A stretch of 5,313 bases of DNA from an uncultured Gaiellaceae bacterium. GTDB lineage: Bacteria > Actinomycetota > Thermoleophilia > Gaiellales > Gaiellaceae. A program made the translations under genes and the position numbers. The DNA lies in assembly GCA_955652075.1 (NCBI GenBank), contig CATPAS010000353.1, forward strand, positions 1-5,313. Reading direction: 5' to 3'. This document shows positions 1 to 4,389 of this stretch, piece by piece (the first letter of the stretch is position 1; each line of letters opens with the position of its first letter). The notes under the pieces are model-generated. The model saw nothing but the letters and a program-made list of their open reading frames with translations. It was not told the DNA's origin and did no database searches.

Positions 1-2
1 AC

Positions 3-152
3 GAGGTGGTGATCTTCGGGACGGACGAGAACGGTGCCGAGATCGTCGCTCGGTACGGATGGCTCAAAGAGCCGGGCAAGCAGGCGGGGAGAATGCTCGT
101 CACCGCGCGAGACGGGAAGATCCAGAAGCTGACCGTGACTTTCGAGGAGTGA
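3..152 (+). CDS. C-terminal 49 residues of a small, possibly NTF2/SnoaL-like protein (5' end outside window)
   Basis: An open frame enters from the left edge in the third frame and ends at TGA 150-152. The visible tail begins EVVIFGTDENGAEIVARYGW and ends KIQKLTVTFEE. A short basic turn (RDGKI) followed by an alternating hydrophobic strand (LTVTF) is what the last strands of NTF2/SnoaL-like alpha+beta-barrel proteins look like, but the pocket-forming part is outside the window, so the family call is tentative and no substrate can be proposed. Codons here end mostly in G or C, as expected for a real gene. Its stop overlaps the GTG start of the transporter gene by 4 bp (GTGA), which suggests coupled translation. 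Its last 19 codons before the stop are repeated, diverged, at 1021-1083. Confident it is coding; unsure of family. Confidence 0.68.
   Translation, partial: EVVIFGTDENGAEIVARYGWLKEPGKQAGRMLVTARDGKIQKLTVTFEE
93..152 (+). repeat. Direct repeat copy 1 (3' end of the upstream gene)
   Basis: These 60 nt, the last 19 codons and stop of the partial gene at the left edge, match 1021-1083 at 45 of 57 coding positions by hand alignment. Copy 2 has one extra codon (GAC) before the stop. The best part is a perfect 16-nt block, CGTGACTTTCGAGGAG, at 134-149 here and 1062-1077 in copy 2. TGACT follows in both once the 3-nt insertion is skipped. To the left of position 93 the similarity stops abruptly. The two copies bracket the EamA transporter gene. 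Confidence 0.85.
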
Positions 153-1021
153 CTCGTCGTGGCGTGCTGCTGTTCGCCGCGATGTGCATCATCTGGGGGA
201 TCCCCTATCTGATGATCCGCGTGGCGGTGCGAGAGCTCGCGCCCGTCACGATGGTCTTCCTGAGGACGGGGCTCGCTGCGGCCTTGCTCGTGCCGTTGGC
301 CGCGCGACGTGGGGAGCTGCGGGTGTTGCTCGGTCGCTGGCGGCCGCTGCTCGCCTACACGGCCGTCGAGGTCGCGTTGCCGTGGCTGCTGCTCGGTCAT
401 GCCGAGACGAGACTGACGAGCTCGCTGACGGGACTACTGATCGCAGCGGTCCCGCTGGTCGTGGCGCTGATCGTCACGCTGAGCGGGGAGCGCACGCGGC
501 TCGGCAGCCGCCGGTGGTTTGGCCTTCTCGTCGGGATCGGCGGCGTCGGTGCGATCGTCGGTCTCGACGTCGGGCAGATCGACCGCGTCGCGCTCGGTGA
601 GCTCGCGCTGGTCGCCGTCTGCTACGCCGTCGGCCCACTGATCCTCGCGCGCCTGCTGGGTGGACTGCCTGCGCTCGGCATCGTCGCCGCCTCGCTGGCC
701 CTCTCCGCCATCTTCTACGCACCGCTTGCTGCCGCCAACTGGCCCTCCGCGTTCCCGTCCGCGCACGTGGTCGAGTCCGTTGTGGGCCTCGCGGTCGTCT
801 GCTCGGCGGCGGCGTTCCTCATCTTCTTCGCGCTGATCAGGGAGGTGGGCCCGGTGCGCGCAATGGTGTTCACCTACGTGAATCCGGCGGTGGCGGCGGC
901 GCTCGGCGTGACGCTTCTGAACGAGCGGCTCACCCTCGGCATGGTGATCGGCTTCGCGCTGGTGCTCGCCGGCTGCGTCCTCGCGACGGGCGGCACTCCC
1001 GAGGTTGTCGCCGAGCCGTAA
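149..1021 (+). CDS. EamA/DMT-family transporter (RhaT/YdcZ-like permease), 290 aa
   Basis: An integral membrane transporter of the drug/metabolite transporter superfamily; the substrate is unknown, with small metabolites, amino acids or drugs all possible. From GTG 149 the protein opens MTRRGVLLFAAMCIIWGIPY, a short basic N-terminus running into TM1 with the family's typical I-W-G motif. About ten hydrophobic segments follow in two EamA repeats (roughly residues 8-135 and 150-280). The second repeat closes with the family hallmark: NPAVAAALG, then LNERLT, then a last glycine-rich helix. The tail is short and probably cytoplasmic. GTG 149 is chosen because it overlaps the upstream TGA and gives the usual family length. 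An open frame reaches back to 59, but that extension is charged, lacks family character and lies on the upstream gene's coding frame. GTG 164 and ATG 182 are shorter options that cut into TM1. No good Shine-Dalgarno precedes 149, so reinitiation after the upstream gene is likely. Confidence 0.9.
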   Translation: MTRRGVLLFAAMCIIWGIPYLMIRVAVRELAPVTMVFLRTGLAAALLVPLAARRGELRVLLGRWRPLLAYTAVEVALPWLLLGHAETRLTSSLTGLLIAAVPLVVALIVTLSGERTRLGSRRWFGLLVGIGGVGAIVGLDVGQIDRVALGELALVAVCYAVGPLILARLLGGLPALGIVAASLALSAIFYAPLAAANWPSAFPSAHVVESVVGLAVVCSAAAFLIFFALIREVGPVRAMVFTYVNPAVAAALGVTLLNERLTLGMVIGFALVLAGCVLATGGTPEVVAEP

Positions 1022-1083
1022 TGCTCGTCACTCCGCGAACCGGCAGAATCCGTGAACTGATCGTGACTTTCGAGGAGGACTGA
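1021..1083 (+). pseudogene. Remnant 3' end of a paralogue of the left-edge gene; also a 20-codon mini-ORF
   Basis: Read from ATG 1021, this piece encodes MLVTPRTGRIRELIVTFEED and stops at TGA 1081-1083. The left-edge gene ends MLVTARDGKIQKLTVTFEE, with 13 of 19 residues identical. The likely origin is the tail of a second copy of that gene, whose body has been lost or replaced by the transporter gene. Of the 12 differing bases, 7 fall at first or second codon positions, which is more like relaxed constraint than strong purifying selection, although the frame and stop are intact. Its ATG overlaps the transporter stop (TAATG) and its TGA ends one base before the TTG of the VOC gene, so ribosomes could in principle pass through it. 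No Shine-Dalgarno sits at a normal distance before the ATG, so a functional 20-residue peptide is possible but not favoured. Its GAGGAGG now serves as the ribosome site of the next gene. Confidence 0.6.
1072..1078 (+). promoter_or_regulatory. Shine-Dalgarno site fixing the TTG start of the VOC gene
   Basis: GAGGAGG lies 6 nt before TTG 1085. It is the strongest ribosome-binding sequence in the left block and supports an unusual TTG start. The site is inside the repeated gene-tail sequence: in copy 1 the same position reads GAGGAGT and lies directly against GTG 149, too close to serve that start. Confidence 0.75.
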
Positions 1084-1084
1084 C

Positions 1085-1462
1085 TTGGAGCTCTTGCACA
1101 CCTGCTACCGCATCACCGACATCGATCGGTCGGTCGCGTTCTACGAAGCGCTCGGCTTCGAGGATCGTAGGCGCATGCCGATCCGCGAGGAGGCGATCAA
1201 CGTCTTCATGGGCCTGCCCGGCGACGAGGACCGGCTCGAGCTGACGTACAACTTCGGCGTCGACTCGTATGACATCGGCACCGGCTACGGGCACATCGCA
1301 GTGAGCGTCGACGACATCGACGAGACGCTCGCGCGACTCAAGGAGCAGGGAATCGAGCCGGAACGCGAGCCCTATCGCGTGCGCGAAGGCGGTTCGCGGA
1401 TCTGCTTCGTCCGGGACCCGGACGGCTACCGGATCGAGCTGATCGACCGCAGCGGGAGATAA
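1085..1462 (+). CDS. gloA: Glyoxalase I-type VOC metalloenzyme (lactoylglutathione lyase family), 125 aa
   Basis: A cytoplasmic VOC-fold enzyme that by family would convert the hemithioacetal of methylglyoxal and a thiol into an S-lactoyl thiol, detoxifying methylglyoxal. Two beta-alpha-beta-beta-beta modules are visible: residues 1-57, opening with LHTCYRITDIDRSVAFYEAL, and residues 67-120, opening with GYGHIAVSVDDI. The four metal ligands of bacterial glyoxalase I can be read as His5, Glu52 (in LELTYN), His70 (in GYGHIA) and Glu118 (in YRIELI), with the same spacing as the E. coli Ni enzyme apart from a 4-residue deletion before the second ligand. The DPDGYRIEL ending is typical. At 125 residues it is slightly shorter than E. 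coli GloA (135). The TTG start is supported by GAGGAGG 6 nt upstream and by His5 falling in its normal place. If the host is an actinobacterium, the thiol cofactor may be mycothiol or another thiol instead of glutathione, so the gene symbol is by homology only. Confidence 0.9.
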   Translation: MELLHTCYRITDIDRSVAFYEALGFEDRRRMPIREEAINVFMGLPGDEDRLELTYNFGVDSYDIGTGYGHIAVSVDDIDETLARLKEQGIEPEREPYRVREGGSRICFVRDPDGYRIELIDRSGR

Positions 1463-1473
1463 GCGAGTTCCGA

Positions 1474-2253
1474 CTACCGAGAAGCGGCCAACGAGCGGAT
1501 CGCCCGCGTAAAGACTCCAACTCTTGCAGGTGGCACGGGTCCGGCCGGCAACTCGACGACGAACGAGGTCGTACCCGCGAGTGAGTGGTTCTCCCACCCC
1601 GTCGCCGAGCCGGGATACCGCGTGAGGCGACGCAGCGGCAGGCCGACCAGCGAGGCGAACCGCCGCTCGACGCTCACGTCTCCGCCGGACTCGTCCACTA
1701 GGTCGAGCTGCTGGTGGAACCAGATCGAGACCTGCGGCCGCACGCGCAGCACCAGACGCTGTGCGATCCGGCTCTCGGGCTCGGAGAGTGGGCGCCGGCC
1801 CGAATAGAACGTGTTGCCCGGCGACCCCAGAGGGCGCCACTGCCAGGGAAAGTTGCGGTTGAGGTCGACGCGGTCGGCGTTTTGACGCGTTTGCGCGGCG
1901 ACTCCATCCGGATTCAGGTCGGGCACGATCCAGAGATCCGTGCCGCGTGGAGAACGGCCCAGGGCGAGCGCGTCGGCGATTGCGATTCCCGCGGGCTCGT
2001 TGCCGTGTATGCAGCCGACGACGAGAACCTTGCGTGGACTGGCCGGATCCCCGACCTCGAAAGCCCGAATAGGACGACCTTGCACCGACTGGCCCAGCAC
2101 CATCGCTCTGCGCACCTCGTGGTGGACCGGCGTGCTGGGAGTGGGGAGCATCGGGTGAGCGCCATTCTGGCTGATGTTCTCCCGTCTCGCCGCGGTCAGC
2201 TCGGCCTCACACGTGTACGCCGCGGCTCCGGAGCAATAGCGGTCTCTCGACAC
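1474..2253 (-). CDS. M14-family zinc carboxypeptidase, murein peptide amidase (MpaA)-like
   Basis: A metallopeptidase likely to trim a C-terminal residue from a peptide; MpaA relatives act on muropeptides during cell-wall recycling. Counting from GTG 2253 (259 aa), the M14 site is complete: zinc ligands His83 and Glu86 in GCIHGNEPAG, substrate-binding Arg133 in VDLNRNFPW, third zinc ligand His180 in SIWFHQQLDL, and catalytic Glu234 in TSFVVELPAG. The VDLNRNFPW and FYSGRRPLSEPESR pair is characteristic of MpaA-type proteins. The start is uncertain. The frame is open back to 2574, but that region carries a TTA codon and lies antisense to another gene. GTG 2253 is preferred because codons turn GC3-rich just after it. 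GTG 2268, or ATG 2151 (225 aa), are alternatives. A start at GTG 2361 would add a hydrophobic signal-like segment (see findings). From 2253 no signal peptide is seen, implying a cytoplasmic enzyme. It converges on the VOC gene with an 11-nt gap. Confidence 0.85.
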   Translation of the reverse strand: MSRDRYCSGAAAYTCEAELTAARRENISQNGAHPMLPTPSTPVHHEVRRAMVLGQSVQGRPIRAFEVGDPASPRKVLVVGCIHGNEPAGIAIADALALGRSPRGTDLWIVPDLNPDGVAAQTRQNADRVDLNRNFPWQWRPLGSPGNTFYSGRRPLSEPESRIAQRLVLRVRPQVSIWFHQQLDLVDESGGDVSVERRFASLVGLPLRRLTRYPGSATGWENHSLAGTTSFVVELPAGPVPPARVGVFTRAIRSLAASR

Positions 2254-2299
2254 ACTTCCAGCACCCACGCGTGACAGATTGCCGGCTACGTTGCCTGTC
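2254..2299. promoter_or_regulatory. Short divergent intergenic region, presumed site of two outward promoters
   Basis: About 46 nt separate the chosen starts of the M14 peptidase (minus) and the 97-residue gene (plus). It is the only inter-start gap in the window. Neither start has a recognisable Shine-Dalgarno, so leaderless transcripts are plausible. I could not find a convincing -35/-10 pair in either direction, so the promoter role is inferred from gene orientation alone. Confidence 0.3.
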
Positions 2300-2593
2300 G
2301 TGGCGACAGCGACGACAAGGCGTAAGAAGACGACCGCAACGCCGTGGGGCCTGGCACACACCGTCGAGCAGTTGACGCTCCCGCAGCGCGCGGGGGAGAA
2401 GCGGTTCGCCTCCGTGGTCCAGCTCCTCGAGAGCGACAAGGGCGAGCGATTCGTGCGGTTCGCGTATACGACCGGCGGCGTAGCGCGACGCGGGCCCGTG
2501 ACGTTGCGCCTGCGCGACCTCGAGCGGCTACGTGCAGGCCTCGCCGAGCATCCGGAGCTCGCCGAGGCGTTCAACCTCGGAGGTGGGGCCTAG
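2300..2593 (+). CDS. Small conserved-looking protein of unknown function, 97 aa
   Basis: I do not recognise this family with confidence. From GTG 2300 the protein has a basic, threonine-rich, probably disordered N-terminus (residues 1-14, with RRKK at 7-10). A segment WGLAHTVEQLTLPQRAGEK follows, then two probable beta strands (FASVVQLLES at 36-45 and ERFVRFAYTT at 49-58), a basic turn (VARRGPVTLRL), and an amphipathic helix (RDLERLRAGLAEHPELAEAF, about 72-91). No membrane segment, signal peptide or cysteine is present. Codons end mainly in G or C and the reading is sensible throughout, which supports a real gene over an antisense shadow. TTG 2279 and TTG 2291 are upstream alternatives; none has a clear ribosome site. 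Its TAG stop lies in a CTAG that also holds the purQ stop on the other strand. The strand-turn-strand-helix order loosely recalls PC4-like single-stranded nucleic-acid binding domains, which is speculation. Confidence 0.75.
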   Translation: MATATTRRKKTTATPWGLAHTVEQLTLPQRAGEKRFASVVQLLESDKGERFVRFAYTTGGVARRGPVTLRLRDLERLRAGLAEHPELAEAFNLGGGA

Positions 2594-3285
2594 ACGCCGG
2601 CCAGTGTGCGCTCGCGCGCGGCCTCGACGAGCGAGGAAAGGATCAGGGCGCCGTCCGCAGACCCGAGCAGCGGGTCCACTGCGTGCTCCGGATGCGGCAT
2701 CAGCCCCATCACGTTTCCGCGTTCGTTGACGACGCCCGCTACGTCATTTCGAGAGCCGTTGACGGGCTCTTTGTAGCGAAGCACGATCTGGCGTCTCGCC
2801 TCGAGCTCGTCATAGAGGGCGTCGTCGGCGAACCAGCAGCCTTCACCATGCTTTACCGGAATCGTGAGGCGTTCCCCTTCGGCACAGCGGGAGGTAAACG
2901 GCGTGTCGCTGCGCTCGACGACGAGGAGGACGTCGCGGCACACGAAAGAGAGCGAGTCGTTCCGGCGGAGCACGCCCGGCAACAGGCCGGCCTCGCACAG
3001 GATCTGGAAGCCGTTGCAGATCCCAAGGACGAGCCCACCTTGCGCGGCGAATGCTGCGACCGCTTCCATGGCCGGTGCGAACCGCGCGATCGCGCCGCAG
3101 CGCAGGTAGTCACCGTAGGAGAAGCCGCCCGGGAGAACGATCGCGTCGAGCTCGGGCAACTCGGTCTCCGTGTGCCACACGAAGACGGCCTCCGCGTCCA
3201 GCGCGGCGAGCGCCCACAATGCGTCGCGGTCGTCGCAGGCGCCGGGGAAGCGGAGGACCCCGATTCGCGGCTGCGGGCTATTCAC
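2590..3285 (-). CDS. purQ: Phosphoribosylformylglycinamidine synthase, glutaminase subunit PurQ, 231 aa
   Basis: The class I glutamine amidotransferase subunit of FGAM synthetase. It hydrolyses glutamine and supplies ammonia to PurL, which converts FGAR to FGAM with ATP (fourth step of purine synthesis), in a cytoplasmic complex with PurS. The protein opens with the PurQ-specific IGVLRFPGACDDRDALWAL, followed by LPGGFSYGDYLRCGAIAR (51-68). The nucleophile elbow is GICNGFQIL with Cys90, and the catalytic pair is His198 and Glu200 in MPHPEHAVD. The length is normal for the separate PurQ of Gram-positive bacteria. The start is GTG 3285-3283, inside the last codons of purS (8-bp overlap), with GGAG at 3296-3293, 7 nt upstream. 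It is the last gene of the pur cluster here; its TAG (2592-2590) overlaps the convergent neighbour's stop, leaving no room for a hairpin terminator between the genes. Confidence 0.97.
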   Translation of the reverse strand: MNSPQPRIGVLRFPGACDDRDALWALAALDAEAVFVWHTETELPELDAIVLPGGFSYGDYLRCGAIARFAPAMEAVAAFAAQGGLVLGICNGFQILCEAGLLPGVLRRNDSLSFVCRDVLLVVERSDTPFTSRCAEGERLTIPVKHGEGCWFADDALYDELEARRQIVLRYKEPVNGSRNDVAGVVNERGNVMGLMPHPEHAVDPLLGSADGALILSSLVEAARERTLAGV

Positions 3286-3529
3286 CAGGCGTCTCCGCGA
3301 GCTCGATCTCGTAGCTTTCGATCAGCGGATTGGCCAGTAGCTGCTCGCACATACGCTCGACCTCCGCACGGGCGCCCGCGAGGTCGTTCGACTCCACCTC
3401 CAGATCGACCACACGGCCGACACGCGCCTCGCCGACCGCAAAGCCGAGCTGGCGCAGCGACGACTCGACCGCCTGACCCTGAGGATCGAGGATGCCGTGC
3501 TTCGGCCGAACCAGGACGGTGGCCCTCAT
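3278..3529 (-). CDS. purS: Phosphoribosylformylglycinamidine synthase subunit PurS, 83 aa
   Basis: The small bridging subunit of three-part FGAM synthetase, which dimerises and docks PurQ onto small PurL. The sequence has the complete family pattern: N-terminal strand MRATVLVRPKHGILDPQGQA with the diagnostic LDPQG, then a helix (VESSLRQLGF), the VGRVVDLEVE strand, a second helix with the MCEQLLANP motif, and the closing strand IESYEIEL. At 83 residues it is a full-length member. ATG 3529-3527 overlaps the purC TGA (3528-3526) in an ATGA, so purC and purS are translationally coupled. No strong Shine-Dalgarno is seen, consistent with reliance on coupling. A separate PurS implies that the host uses the small-PurL type enzyme and not the fused large PurL of enteric bacteria. 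Confidence 0.96.
   Translation of the reverse strand: MRATVLVRPKHGILDPQGQAVESSLRQLGFAVGEARVGRVVDLEVESNDLAGARAEVERMCEQLLANPLIESYEIELAETPGE
3293..3296 (-). promoter_or_regulatory. Shine-Dalgarno site for purQ inside purS
   Basis: On the minus strand GGAG lies 7 nt before the GTG start of purQ and within the purS coding sequence. It decides the GTG 3285 start and allows purQ its own ribosome loading in addition to coupling through the 8-bp overlap. Confidence 0.6.
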
Positions 3530-4389
3530 CGGAGCACCACCTCGGGGTTTGCGAGGTAATCGTCGAAGCCGATGCCCGTAAGCCGCTCGAAGGCCTCCAC
3601 GTAGCGTGCCCGGGTGCCTGCGACAACGCCGTCGGGAAGCTCCGGGCCCGGGGGCGCCTTGTCCCAGCCGAGTGTCTCGCAGTAGTCGCGGACGAACTGC
3701 TTGTCGTACGACGGCTGGGCGCCGCCGGGCGCGTACTCGTCGGCAGGCCAGAAGCGCGACGAATCAGGTGTCAGAGCCTCGTCGCCGAGGACGAGACGCC
3801 CCTCCTCGTCGAGGCCGAACTCGAACTTCGTGTCGGCGATCAGGATTCCGCGCCGGCGTGCGTGCTCCGCGGCGTGCCGGTACAGGGCGATGGAGACGCG
3901 CTCAACCTCGGCGAAACGGTCGGCGCCGACCAGCTCGGCTGCCTGTTGACGGTCGATGTTCTCGTCGTGGCCGGTCGTGGCCTTCGTCGCCGGCGTGAAG
4001 ATCGGTTCCGGCAGCTGGGCGGACTCGATAAGACCGGTCGGGAGTGCGTGGCCGCAGACAGCGCCCGTTGCTGTGTAGTCCTTCCAGCCAGATCCTGCGA
4101 GGTAACCGCGCACGACGCACTCGATCGGCAGCATTTCGAGCCGCCGGCACTCCGTTGAGCGTCCGTCCGAGCGGAGAGCCAGTAGGTGGTTTTCGCAGGT
4201 CTCGCGCGTGCGCGTGAACCAGAAGCCGGACAGGCCGGTGAGGACGCGGCCCTTGTCCGGGATGTCGGTTGGCAGCACGACGTCGAACGTCGAGATGCGG
4301 TCACTGGCAACGAGGAGCAACCGCTCCTCGTCGAGGGCGTAGAGCTCGCGAACCTTCCCGCTGCCCACGTGGAGTGCGGCCTCAGGCAT
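3526..4389 (-). CDS. purC: SAICAR synthase PurC, 287 aa
   Basis: Phosphoribosylaminoimidazole-succinocarboxamide synthase: CAIR plus aspartate plus ATP gives SAICAR in the cytoplasm. Motifs in order: HVGSGKVRELY (7-17), which begins the nucleotide-binding lobe; ASDRISTFDVVLPT (28-41); PDKGRVLTGLSGFWF (44-58); ECVVRGYLAGSGWKDY (90-105), a SAICAR synthetase signature region; PEPIFTPATKA and GHDENI (128-145), the second signature region; LIADTKFEFG (183-192); DEALTPDSSRFW (203-214); and SYDKQFVRDY (227-236). The length matches the long form found in actinobacteria and yeast and exceeds the roughly 240-residue E. coli form. ATG 4389 is backed by AAGGAGG 9 nt upstream and by an 8-bp overlap with purB. 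No motif is missing. Confidence 0.97.
   Translation of the reverse strand: MPEAALHVGSGKVRELYALDEERLLLVASDRISTFDVVLPTDIPDKGRVLTGLSGFWFTRTRETCENHLLALRSDGRSTECRRLEMLPIECVVRGYLAGSGWKDYTATGAVCGHALPTGLIESAQLPEPIFTPATKATTGHDENIDRQQAAELVGADRFAEVERVSIALYRHAAEHARRRGILIADTKFEFGLDEEGRLVLGDEALTPDSSRFWPADEYAPGGAQPSYDKQFVRDYCETLGWDKAPPGPELPDGVVAGTRARYVEAFERLTGIGFDDYLANPEVVLR

Noticed and set aside
59..148. N-terminal extension of the EamA transporter back to ATG 59
   Set aside because: The extra 30 residues are charged and lack family character, and the same DNA encodes a convincing protein tail in another frame ending at TGA 152. GTG 149 gives the normal length.
93..1083. The two repeats as the ends of an insertion sequence or composite transposon
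   Set aside because: They are direct repeats of a coding tail, not inverted; they differ at 12 of 57 positions, and no transposase or target duplication is present.
1028..1840. A 270-codon minus-strand open frame across the VOC gene and the end of the M14 gene
   Set aside because: It is antisense to the VOC gene with all metal ligands present, and it overlaps the M14 catalytic region in another frame. No domain is recognisable.
2362..2574. Long N-terminal extension of the M14 peptidase up to 2574
   Set aside because: The extension is Ser/Arg-rich and antisense to the better-supported 97-residue gene, with no M14 or signal features.
2759..2790. TTGACG as a -35 promoter element on the plus strand
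   Set aside because: No -10-like hexamer follows at 16-18 nt, and the site is within purQ coding sequence on the other strand.
2344..4158. A 604-codon open frame on the plus strand antisense to purQ, purS and purC
   Set aside because: Its translation is rich in Arg, Ala and Gly with no recognisable domain, and it lies wholly opposite three genes with complete family motifs. Long stop-free antisense frames are expected in GC-rich DNA.
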